Origin: Roseiarcus sp963775575
Lineage (GTDB): Bacteria > Pseudomonadota > Alphaproteobacteria > Rhizobiales > Beijerinckiaceae
NCBI GenBank assembly: GCA_963775575.1
Contig: CAVZJG010000002.1
Coordinates: forward strand, 2,108,001 to 2,172,000
Direction: 5' to 3'
DNA: 64,000 nucleotides
The notes below the pieces were generated by a model that was given only the letters and a program-made list of their open reading frames with translations, did not search any database and was not told where the DNA came from. Numbering within the stretch: position 1 is the first letter of the stretch; the number at the start of each line of letters is the position of its first letter. Shown one piece after another: positions 52,133-59,910 of this stretch. A program made the translations under genes and the position numbers.

Positions 52133-52263
52133 CGTTAAGTCCCGCCATGCCGCGCGCACGATATCGCGCGGATCGCGAAAAGTCACATGCCGCATTGACG
52201 CCGCGGCGCGAATTGGACTGAATGCGCGATCCTCACGTTCCGCGCGCAAGGGAACAGGCATCG

Positions 52264-53955
52264 ATGAGCGAAAAATCCGCCGCCGCGACGCGCCGCTCCT
52301 GGCCGCTCTTCCAGTCGTTCGCCGGCTGGCGCCTCAGCGATCTCGGCGCGGACGCCGTCGCCGGCCTGACGCTCGCCGCGATCGCCGCGCCAGAGCAGAT
52401 GGCGACGGCGCGACTGGCCGGTTTCGAGCCTCAGATCGGCTTTCTCGCGCTGTTCGCCGGGGCGGTCGGCTTCGCTGTCTTCGGCGCCAGTCGCCTATTG
52501 TCGGTCGGCGCGGATTCGACCATCGCGCCGATTTTCGCCGGAACGCTGGCGCTGCTGGCGACGAGCGGTTCGCCGCACTACGCCGCCGACGCGGCCTTTC
52601 TCGCGCTCGGCGTCGGTCTGATCCTGGCGCTCGGCGGCGCGTTTCGCTTCGGCTTCGTCGCCGACCTCCTTTCGATCCCGGTCATGACGGGATTCCTTGC
52701 CGGCATCGCCGGTCACATCCTCGTCAGCCAGGCGCCGGCGCTGCTCGGCCTCGCGGCCTCCCGGGGGGGCTTGATCGCGCAGACCGCCGCGCTCGCCGCG
52801 GAGCTCAGCGCGACGAATTTCGCCGCCCTCGGCATCGGCCTCGGCGTGTTCGCGATCATGCTGGCGGGCGAGCGCGTCAACCCGCGCTTTCCCGCCGCGC
52901 TGATCGCCCTGGGGCTCGCCACCGCGCTTGTCGTCGGGCTGGGGCTGGAGTCGCGCGGCGTCTCGACGCTCGGCGCGATGGCGAGCGCGACGCCGAAATT
53001 GGCGATTTCCCGCGCTTGGCTCGACGATCTGCCGCAAATCGCGCCGCTGGCGTTGATCGTCGCCGTCGTGGTCATGGTGCAGACGGCGGCGACGACGCGC
53101 AGCTTCGTCTCCGATCCGGCCCGCGGCCCCGACGTCGATCGCGATTTCGTCGGCCTGGGCGCGGCCAATCTGCTGGCCGGCCTCATCGGCGCCTTTCCCG
53201 TCAACGCCAGCCCGCCGCGCACCGCGATCGCCGCGGAGACCGGCGGCGTCTCGCAGCTCGGCGCGCTCGTCTGCGCCGCCCTCGCCCTCGCCCTGTCGGC
53301 GTTCGGCGCCGGGCTCATCGCGCACGTGCCGCAGGCGGCGCTCGCTGGCGTGTTGCTGTTCGTCGCGCTGCGCCTCGTGCGGGCGACGACGATCCTCGAC
53401 GTCTGGCGACGCAGCGGCACCGAATTCGCGCTGATCGTCGCCACGACGCTGGCGATCCTCATCCTGCCGATCGAGCAGGGCGTCGCCATCGGCATCATCC
53501 TGTCGCTGACGCACGGAGTCTGGACAACCACGCGAGCCCGCACGATCGCCTTCGAGCGCATTCCCGGCACGTCGATCTGGTGGCCGGCGAGCGCCCTGCA
53601 GCGCGGCGAGACCGTGGCCGGCGTACACGTCCTGGCGCCGCAGGCGCCGCTGTCGTTCCTCAACGCCTACGAGTTCCAACACGCGATTCAGGGGCTGCCG
53701 AAAGCCGGAATCGAGCTGATCGTCATCGAGGCCGACGCGATCGTCGAAATCGACTACACCGGCGCCAAGGTTCTGGCCGAAGTCATCCGACGCTTGCGCG
53801 GCGCGGGGATCGACGTCGCTTTCGCGCGCCTCGAATTGGTGCGCGCGCAACGGAGCTTCGCCCGCCAGGGGCTGGAGGCGCTGGTCGGCCGCGACCATCT
53901 CTTTCACAGCGTGGAGGAGGCGGTGCGCGCCCTGGCGCCGGGCGGTCCGCCATGA
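52264..53955 (+). CDS. SulP family anion transporter with STAS domain
   Basis: A 563-residue SLC26-type transporter. The membrane part starts near FAGWRLSDLGADAVAGLTLAAIAAPEQMA, includes VNPRFPAALIALGL and FPVNASPPRTAIAAETGG, and is followed by a cytoplasmic STAS domain (about 440-550) with a hydrophobic core and SFARQGLEALVGRDHLF. Substrates of this family include sulfate, bicarbonate and nitrate; the specific ion is unknown. Starting at MSEKSAAATRR avoids a weak upstream extension to 52222. Confidence 0.88.
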   Translation: MSEKSAAATRRSWPLFQSFAGWRLSDLGADAVAGLTLAAIAAPEQMATARLAGFEPQIGFLALFAGAVGFAVFGASRLLSVGADSTIAPIFAGTLALLATSGSPHYAADAAFLALGVGLILALGGAFRFGFVADLLSIPVMTGFLAGIAGHILVSQAPALLGLAASRGGLIAQTAALAAELSATNFAALGIGLGVFAIMLAGERVNPRFPAALIALGLATALVVGLGLESRGVSTLGAMASATPKLAISRAWLDDLPQIAPLALIVAVVVMVQTAATTRSFVSDPARGPDVDRDFVGLGAANLLAGLIGAFPVNASPPRTAIAAETGGVSQLGALVCAALALALSAFGAGLIAHVPQAALAGVLLFVALRLVRATTILDVWRRSGTEFALIVATTLAILILPIEQGVAIGIILSLTHGVWTTTRARTIAFERIPGTSIWWPASALQRGETVAGVHVLAPQAPLSFLNAYEFQHAIQGLPKAGIELIVIEADAIVEIDYTGAKVLAEVIRRLRGAGIDVAFARLELVRAQRSFARQGLEALVGRDHLFHSVEEAVRALAPGGPP

Positions 53956-54031
53956 TCGCGCCGGGCCATTTCGCCATCATCGTCCGTGGTCGCCAATTTG
54001 GCCCCGGGCGCTCGCAACGAAGGAATCCCAA

Positions 54032-54562
54032 GTGAGCGAAGTTCCGATCGGCGTCGTCACGGTTTCCGACCGCGCTTCGGCGGGAATATACGAAGACAAG
54101 GGCGGGCCGGGGATCGAGGCGGCGCTGGCGGCGCTGCTGGCGACGCCGTGGCGCGCCGTGCGCCGGCTGGTGCCGGACGAGCGCGGGCAAATCGAAGCGG
54201 CGTTGCGCGAACTCGCCGACGTCGAACGGTGCACGCTGATCCTGACCACCGGGGGCACCGGCCCCAGTCCGCGCGACGTGACCCCGGAGGCGACCGAGGA
54301 GGTATGCGATCGGATCATGCCTGGGTTCGGCGAGGCGATGCGCTTACGCAGCCTCTTGGAGGTTCCGACGGCGATCCTGTCGCGCCAGACCGCAGGGCTG
54401 CGCGGCCGCAGCCTGATCGTCAATTTGCCCGGAAAACCATCGGCGATTCGCGTCTGCCTGGAGGCCGTGTTCCCCGCGGTGCCCTATTGCCTCGATCTGA
54501 TCGGCGGCGACCGGCTGGAAACAAACCCCGAAGTCTGCGCGGCGTTTCGGCCCAAGGCATGA
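54032..54562 (+). CDS. mogA: Molybdopterin adenylyltransferase
   Basis: Adenylates molybdopterin before molybdenum insertion. The 176-residue product has VSDRASAGIYEDKGGPGI, TGGTGPSPRDVTPEATEEVC and LIVNLPGKPSAIRVCLEAVF, all MogA/MoeA-fold motifs, and the final FCL-like region VPYCLDLIGGD. The start is GTG 54032 behind GAAGGAATCCCAA. It complements modBC in supplying molybdenum cofactor. Confidence 0.96.
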   Translation: MSEVPIGVVTVSDRASAGIYEDKGGPGIEAALAALLATPWRAVRRLVPDERGQIEAALRELADVERCTLILTTGGTGPSPRDVTPEATEEVCDRIMPGFGEAMRLRSLLEVPTAILSRQTAGLRGRSLIVNLPGKPSAIRVCLEAVFPAVPYCLDLIGGDRLETNPEVCAAFRPKA

Positions 54563-54952
54563 AACGCCGGACGCCGGTTTGATTCGCATCAGTTTGGCGG
54601 GCCGGGTTGACGGCTAAGGTGCCCGCGCCGAATTGTTAGGGAGAAGTCGAGCATGACGTCCGCAGACCCGGTCGCCGCCGCCGCAAAAAGACGCTGCGGC
54701 GCTCCGACTTGCCTCGCGCCGGTCCTGCGTGAAGCGCAGGACGCGCTCGATTGGATCGCGCCGGAGACCGCAGCGGCGAGCGGCGCGAATCGCCGACGCC
54801 GGAGTCGGTCGTCGTCGACGGTTCGGCGGGCTTCAAATGGGCGCTGGCGGCGCTGCGGGTCCGTTGACAGGCCGTCGCCCGCGGCGCGATGGTCGGCAAA
54901 GCGCAATCGGACTGGCGGCGCGCGGCCAAGCGCCGCCGAAGGAAATTGAGCA
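54563..54952. other. Intergenic region upstream of the hydrogenase operon
   Basis: Contains TTGACG at 54607 and a good ribosome site (AGGGAGAAG) before ATG 54653, whose 98-codon frame degenerates into Arg/Ser-rich sequence; a second frame carries a short stretch resembling the start of a PIN domain (VVVDGSAGFKWAL) but hits a stop. I treat it as non-coding or decayed. It must hold the hox promoter, not located with confidence. Confidence 0.4.
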
Positions 54953-55489
54953 ATGCAGAACCTTTCTTCGCAAGCGTCGCCAGAGACCAATAAGGACTTT
55001 ATTGATCGAGTGATTTCTCGTCAGCGTGGGCGGGCCGGCGCACTGTTGGGCATTTTGCAAAAAGCCCAGGAAAATAACCCTCGGAAATTTCTTCCCCGCG
55101 AAACTCTCGAATACATTGCCGAGAAGACGAATGTGCCGTTATCGAGAATTTTTAGCGTCGTCACGTTTTACGCTTTATTCAATCTTGCGCCGCAGGGCCG
55201 CAACACGGTTAGCGTCTGCCGTGGCACCGCCTGCCACACAAGGGGGTCGCGCCCTCTGCTCGAGCAAGCGATGGTGAGCCTGGGGTTGCACGCCGCGGAA
55301 GAGGGGGAGGCGGAGAAGCTGTCGCTGACGACTGCCGACGGCGACACGACCCTGCGCACCGTCGCCTGTTTCGGTCAGTGCGCGCTGGCGCCGGTCGTCG
55401 AGGTCAATCACACGATTTTCGGTCATATGAACGAGCGGTCCCTGCAGCGTGAATTGGATGCGCTGGATAAGCGAGAGCCACGAACATGA
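54953..55489 (+). CDS. hoxE: Hydrogenase diaphorase subunit HoxE (NuoE-like)
   Basis: A 178-residue thioredoxin-fold [2Fe-2S] protein. Cluster cysteines are in VCRGTACHTRGS (C-x4-C) and VACFGQCALAP (C-x3-C), the NuoE pattern; LGILQKAQENNPRKFLPRETLEYIAEKTNVP is the family N-terminal helix. It starts the hox operon and overlaps the next gene by 4 bases. Codon use in this gene looks less GC-biased than in neighbours. Confidence 0.92.
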   Translation: MQNLSSQASPETNKDFIDRVISRQRGRAGALLGILQKAQENNPRKFLPRETLEYIAEKTNVPLSRIFSVVTFYALFNLAPQGRNTVSVCRGTACHTRGSRPLLEQAMVSLGLHAAEEGEAEKLSLTTADGDTTLRTVACFGQCALAPVVEVNHTIFGHMNERSLQRELDALDKREPRT

Positions 55490-57711
55490 CCCGGATTCGG
55501 GACTTGAGCACATATAACACGGTGCGCAGCGCCGGTTTGGCCAAACTCCGGCCTTCGCGCCCGCGCGTGGCTGTCGGCATGGGCACTTGCGGGTCAGGCA
55601 ATGGAGCCGAGGGCGTCTACGCTGCGCTCGCCGACGCCATCGCCGAGCGCGGCCTGGACGTACAACTCGTGCGGACGGGGTGTTTCGGCTTTTGCGCCGA
55701 GGAGCCGCTAGTCAATGTCTGGATTCCCGGCCAACCGCTGGTCATCCTGCATCGCGTCCAGACCGATCACGTCAGTCAGATTCTTGATGGATTGGCGGCG
55801 AAGACCGTTCCCGCCAACCTTGCTCTGTGCAAGATTGAAGAGTGGGATCATATTACCTCTCAGGTGAACTATGGAAGCGGGTATGCGACCATTCCTTCTT
55901 GGAGCGAGGTTCCTTTTTTCAAGGGACAAAAGAAAATTGTCTTGCGTAACTGTGGTTTGATCAACCCAGACGATATCGAAGAGTATATCGCGATCGGCGG
56001 ATACCAATCCTTGTACAAGGTGCTGGTCGAAGGCACCCCGGAACTTGCGAACGAGCAGCTCAAGTCCTCCCGTTTGCGGGGCCGAGGAGGCGCCGGCTTT
56101 TCGACAGGGTTGAAATGGGAATTCATGCGAAAAGCGGCGGACAGCCGAAAATACCTGATCTGCAACGCCGATGAAGGCGACCCAGGCGCCTATATGAATC
56201 GCAACGAAATCGAGAGCGATCCCCATTCGCTGCTCGAGGGTATGGCTATCGGCGGTTACATCACCGGCGCCGCCCAAGGCCTGATCTATGTCCGCGCCGA
56301 ATATCCCCTGGCCATCCATCGGCTGGAACTGGCCATCGCGCAGGCCAAGGAATATGGCCTGCTGGGTGAGGACATCCTGGGGCGCGGCTTTCACTTCGAC
56401 ATCGACCTGGTCGAGGGAGCCGGCGCTTTCGTCTGCGGCGAAGAAACAGCCCTTATCAGTTCGTTGGAAGGCCGGTCAGGCCGCTCGCGACCGCGCCCTC
56501 CCTACCCTGCCGAAAAGGGCCTGTGGGGCCATCCGACCACCATCAACAACGTCGAAACTTGGTTCAACATCGCTCCCATCGTCGCCAAGGGGCCGGCATG
56601 GTTCACCGAGACGGGCAGCGATGCGAGCGCCGGGACCAAGGTTTTCTCCCTGGTCGGAAAAGTGAGGAACACCGGCTTGGTGGAGATGCCGCTTGGCACC
56701 CCCCTCAGCAAATTCATTTATGACGCCGGAGGCGGCAGCGATGTCGGCCACGCCGTCAAGGCGGTGCAGACCGGCGGCCCGTCTGGCGGTTGCATCCCCC
56801 GCAACATGTTTGACACGCCCGTTGATTATGAAGCGCTCGGCAAAATCGGCTCGATCATGGGTTCGGGCGGCATGGTGGTGATGGACGACGACAACTGCAT
56901 GGTCGACGTCGCGCGCTATTTCGTCGAGTTCACCCGGTCCGAATCCTGCGGCAAATGTACGCCTTGCCGGGTGGGCCTGGACAAGGCGCTGCGCACGCTC
57001 ACGCGCATCACCAAAGGGGAGGGCCGGGAAGAGGACTTGGCCGAACTGGACGAACTGGGTCGGATGATCCGCGACACGTCGCTCTGCGGACTCGGTCAGA
57101 CCGCCCCGAACTCCCTCCTCACCGGGCTTCGCCATTTTCGCCATGAATTCGAGGACCACATTCGCGCGAAACGCTGCCGCGCCGGCATTTGCGAGGACCT
57201 CGCCCTATCGCCTTGCGAGAACAGTCTGTCCATTGCACATGAACATCCCTCGATTCTTGCAGCTCTACAAGGAAGGCCGTCTGGCGGACGCTTTCGAATC
57301 GGTCATCATGGACAATCCTCTGCCCGCCTCCACGGGCCGCGTTTGCCAGCACCCTTGCGAAAGCCGATGCCGCCGCAAGACCGTCGACGAGTCGATCAAC
57401 ATGCGCGAGGTTCACCGGTTCATCGCCGATTCCGTGCTGCTGTCCGACCGATTCGACGAGATGGCGGGCAAAGTTGTCGCCCGGCGGTTGTCCCCAACCG
57501 GAAAGAAGGTCGCCGTGGTCGGCGCCGGCCCGGCTGGGCTGACCGCCGCCTTCTACCTGGCCCTGCTGGGGCACGAGGTCGTCGTGCACGAGTCCCACCC
57601 GGAGGCCGGCGGCATGTTGCGCTTCGCGCTGCCGGAATATCGGGCGCCCAAGGCCGTCCTCGACCGCGAGATCGAGATCATTCGCCGGCTGGGCGTCCAA
57701 TTCGTGTTTAA
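55486..57711 (+). CDS. hoxF: Hydrogenase diaphorase subunit HoxF, NuoF-like part (frame lost at 57226)
   Basis: The genuine reading is 55486-57225 (580 codons); beyond that the frame runs to 57711 without family resemblance. An N-terminal thioredoxin-like [2Fe-2S] domain has Cys35 and Cys66/Cys70 (TGCFGFCAEEP). The NuoF core follows: RGRGGAGFSTGLKWEF and CNADEGDPGAYMNR (FMN/NAD), VCGEETALISSLEG, and the [4Fe-4S] motif SCGKCTPCRVG near residue 488 with a fourth Cys near 533 (LCGLGQ). It oxidises or reduces NAD(H). After 57226 one extra C breaks the join with the next module. Confidence 0.9.
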   Translation: MTRIRDLSTYNTVRSAGLAKLRPSRPRVAVGMGTCGSGNGAEGVYAALADAIAERGLDVQLVRTGCFGFCAEEPLVNVWIPGQPLVILHRVQTDHVSQILDGLAAKTVPANLALCKIEEWDHITSQVNYGSGYATIPSWSEVPFFKGQKKIVLRNCGLINPDDIEEYIAIGGYQSLYKVLVEGTPELANEQLKSSRLRGRGGAGFSTGLKWEFMRKAADSRKYLICNADEGDPGAYMNRNEIESDPHSLLEGMAIGGYITGAAQGLIYVRAEYPLAIHRLELAIAQAKEYGLLGEDILGRGFHFDIDLVEGAGAFVCGEETALISSLEGRSGRSRPRPPYPAEKGLWGHPTTINNVETWFNIAPIVAKGPAWFTETGSDASAGTKVFSLVGKVRNTGLVEMPLGTPLSKFIYDAGGGSDVGHAVKAVQTGGPSGGCIPRNMFDTPVDYEALGKIGSIMGSGGMVVMDDDNCMVDVARYFVEFTRSESCGKCTPCRVGLDKALRTLTRITKGEGREEDLAELDELGRMIRDTSLCGLGQTAPNSLLTGLRHFRHEFEDHIRAKRCRAGICEDLALSPCENSLSIAHEHPSILAALQGRPSGGRFRIGHHGQSSARLHGPRLPAPLRKPMPPQDRRRVDQHARGSPVHRRFRAAVRPIRRDGGQSCRPAVVPNRKEGRRGRRRPGWADRRLLPGPAGARGRRARVPPGGRRHVALRAAGISGAQGRPRPRDRDHSPAGRPIRV

Positions 57712-58651
57712 CTCTCGCGTCGGGTCCGATGTTTCATTGGACGAACTGGAAAAGAAGTTCGACGCGGTGTTCCTCTCTCTCGGCACGTGGAAGGAAACGC
57801 AGGTCCGCATCCCGGGCGACGACGCGGCCGGAGTCTTCGGAGCCCTTCAATTCCTCGAGGGCGAGGCCAGCAATAAGCAAATGAAACTCGGTGAGCGCGT
57901 CGTCATCATCGGGGGCGGCAATTCGGCCATCGATTGCGCCCGCACGGCGATCCGCAAGGGTTCGTCTGCGACCGTCGTCTATCGGCGCGAACGCAAGGAC
58001 ATGCCGGCCATAGCAGAGGAAGTCGAGGCTGCTGAAGAAGAGGGCGTGCGTTTCGTCTTTCTGGCTTCTCCCCACCGTATCATTGGCGAACGCGGCGCCG
58101 TCAAAGCCGTCGAAGCGACCAAGACGCGTCTCGGCGCATTCGACTCATCCGGCCGCCGGCGTCCGATCGACACCGACGAGATCCAACTCATCAGTTGCAA
58201 CAGCGTCGTTCTGGCGGTTGGGGAAAGCGTGGACGACGATTTCAACCGCGCGTCCGGCCTGACCGTCAAGAAAGACGGGATGCTCGAAGTCGATCGTTAC
58301 GACCTGACGACCAGCCGCGAGACCGTCTACGCGGGCGGCGATTTCCTGACAGGGGCGTCCAACGTCACCGGCGCGATGGGCATAGCCAAGAAAGCGGCGA
58401 GGAATATCGACCGTCATCTGACCGGCGAACATCGCTTCGACAGCATCTTGCCCGCCTTCCAGTACGACCAGACGCCGCCACAACCCAGCGCATGCTCTCG
58501 CCACAACGCGCGCTTCCTTCCGGCGGCGATCCGCGTCAAGACCTTCGGGGAAGCTATATCGGCCTTGCCGCCTGAGGCGGCGCGCGAAGAGGCCAGCCGC
58601 TGTCTGCGCTGCGATATCCGTGAAACGGCGCTTGCCGCTTCCCGCCGGTAA
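57143..58651 (+). CDS. GltD/NfnB-like FAD-NADP module, C-terminal half of the same diaphorase
   Basis: Genuine reading begins at 57227 (CPLHMNIPRFLQ...) and should be fused to the NuoF-like part; the ATG at 57143 is in the wrong frame context (MNSRTTFARN). It contains a [4Fe-4S] segment SPCENS-CPLHMNIP and CQHPCESRC, then an FAD site VAVVGAGPAGLTAAFYLALL and a second nucleotide site VVIIGGGNSAIDCART followed by VVYRRERKDMPA; the Arg pair suggests NADP(H). This resembles glutamate synthase small subunit and NfnB. The fused protein would have 1054 residues. hoxU follows after 11 bases. Confidence 0.88.
   Translation: MNSRTTFARNAAAPAFARTSPYRLARTVCPLHMNIPRFLQLYKEGRLADAFESVIMDNPLPASTGRVCQHPCESRCRRKTVDESINMREVHRFIADSVLLSDRFDEMAGKVVARRLSPTGKKVAVVGAGPAGLTAAFYLALLGHEVVVHESHPEAGGMLRFALPEYRAPKAVLDREIEIIRRLGVQFVFNSRVGSDVSLDELEKKFDAVFLSLGTWKETQVRIPGDDAAGVFGALQFLEGEASNKQMKLGERVVIIGGGNSAIDCARTAIRKGSSATVVYRRERKDMPAIAEEVEAAEEEGVRFVFLASPHRIIGERGAVKAVEATKTRLGAFDSSGRRRPIDTDEIQLISCNSVVLAVGESVDDDFNRASGLTVKKDGMLEVDRYDLTTSRETVYAGGDFLTGASNVTGAMGIAKKAARNIDRHLTGEHRFDSILPAFQYDQTPPQPSACSRHNARFLPAAIRVKTFGEAISALPPEAAREEASRCLRCDIRETALAASRR
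57217..57230 (+). other. Frameshift site in hoxF
   Basis: The sequence reads GAGAACAGTCTGTC. Deleting C57226 gives Ser-Cys (AGT TGT) and joins both halves in frame as SPCENSCPLHMN, a conserved 4Fe-4S segment. Whether this is a sequencing error, a mutation or a programmed +1 shift cannot be told here. Confidence 0.75.
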
Positions 58652-58662
58652 GGAGGAACTAC

Positions 58663-59373
58663 GTGCCTCAGCAAATCTCGGTTCGCATCGACGGTGAACT
58701 GTGCACCGCCACGGAAGGCCAGACCATATTCGAGGCGGCCGACGCGAATGGACGATACATCCCCTCCCTCTGCCATATGGAAGGGTTGAGTTCCCCCGGA
58801 TCCTGCAGACTGTGCCTGGTCGAGGTTTCCGGCGTCGGCCGGCTGCTGCCAGCCTGCACGACGCCCGTCAAAAGCGGAATGTCCGTCATCACGAACTCGG
58901 ACAGGCTCGCCCATGACCGACTGATGGCGCTGGAGCTGCTGTTCGTCGAGCGGAACCATATTTGCGCCGTCTGCGTCTCGAACGGCCACTGCGAATTGCA
59001 GTCGCTGGCGCAGAAGCTCGGTCTCACCCATGTCGACATGCCCTACAACTTCCCGCGGCTGCCGGTGGACGTCTCTCATCCCCGCTTCGTCCTGGACCAC
59101 AATCGCTGCATTCTCTGCACCCGGTGCGTTCGCGTTTGTGACGAGATCGAGGGCGCGCACGTCTGGGACGTGTCGGCGCGCGGCATCAACTCGATGCTGG
59201 TCGCCGAACTCGACCGCCCCTGGGGCGAGTCTCAATCCTGCACCAACTGTGGCAAATGCGTACAGGTCTGCCCAACCGGCGCGCTGGTCGAAAAAGGCTA
59301 CGCGGTCGAGGAAATGGTCAAGCGAAACGGCTTTGTCGAGCAACTCGCTGAAAAGAGAGGGACCAGTACATGA
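58663..59373 (+). CDS. hoxU: Hydrogenase diaphorase subunit HoxU (NuoG N-terminal-like)
   Basis: A 236-residue iron-sulfur protein carrying electrons between HoxYH and HoxF. Clusters: plant-type [2Fe-2S] (CHMEGLSSPGSCRLCLVEV... PACTTP), HxxxC-type [4Fe-4S] (HICAVCVSNGHC), and two [4Fe-4S] ferredoxin motifs (CILCTRCVRVC, CTNCGKCVQVCP). GTG 58663 has AAGGAGGAACTAC before it. It overlaps hoxY by 4 bases. Confidence 0.95.
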   Translation: MPQQISVRIDGELCTATEGQTIFEAADANGRYIPSLCHMEGLSSPGSCRLCLVEVSGVGRLLPACTTPVKSGMSVITNSDRLAHDRLMALELLFVERNHICAVCVSNGHCELQSLAQKLGLTHVDMPYNFPRLPVDVSHPRFVLDHNRCILCTRCVRVCDEIEGAHVWDVSARGINSMLVAELDRPWGESQSCTNCGKCVQVCPTGALVEKGYAVEEMVKRNGFVEQLAEKRGTST

Positions 59374-59900
59374 AGAAGGCGAGACTGGCCACGATGTGGC
59401 TCGACGGCTGTTCCGGGTGCCACATGTCTCTGCTTGACGTGGACGAAGCGCTCCTGGCCATCGCCGAGCGGGCCGATTTGGTTTACGGCCCATTGGTCGA
59501 CGCTCAGGAATTTCCCCGCGACGTCGACGTCACCATCGTCGAGGGCGCCGTCAGCAGCGAGGACGATCTCGAGAAGATTCGGCGTGTCCGGGAACGCACG
59601 CGTATTCTGGTGGCTCTCGGCGATTGCGCCGTCACCGCCAATGTTCCGGCTATGCGCAATCAGTATTTGGTGAAGACGATCCTCGAACGCGCCTACGTCG
59701 AGGGCGCCGACGTGCAGAAAGGGATCCCGACTGATGGCGTGCCGGCGTTGCTGAGGCACGCCATACCGCTTCATGAAGTGGTCAAGATCGACCTGCACGT
59801 GCCCGGTTGCCCGCCGTCAGCCCCCTCGATCCTGTTCGTCGTCAATGAACTGTTGGATGGCCGCATCCCCGACCTGAAGACCAAAGTGCGGTTTGGCTGA
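59370..59900 (+). CDS. hoxY: [NiFe]-hydrogenase small subunit HoxY
   Basis: A 176-residue small subunit with one proximal [4Fe-4S] cluster bound by DGCSGCHMSL (Cys14, Cys17), GDCAVTANV and PGCPPSAPS. The short length and lack of medial/distal cluster domains are the mark of soluble group 3d hydrogenases. It pairs with HoxH; starts overlapping hoxU and its stop falls just upstream of hoxH. Confidence 0.95.
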   Translation: MKKARLATMWLDGCSGCHMSLLDVDEALLAIAERADLVYGPLVDAQEFPRDVDVTIVEGAVSSEDDLEKIRRVRERTRILVALGDCAVTANVPAMRNQYLVKTILERAYVEGADVQKGIPTDGVPALLRHAIPLHEVVKIDLHVPGCPPSAPSILFVVNELLDGRIPDLKTKVRFG

Positions 59901-59910
59901 GGAGGCCGTC

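Noticed and set aside
54653..54949. 98-codon frame with a good ribosome site before hoxE
   Set aside because: Starts plausibly but quickly becomes Arg/Ser-rich; no recognisable domain. A neighbouring frame has a short VapC-like VVVDGSAGFKW, which hits a stop and is too short to claim a toxin gene.
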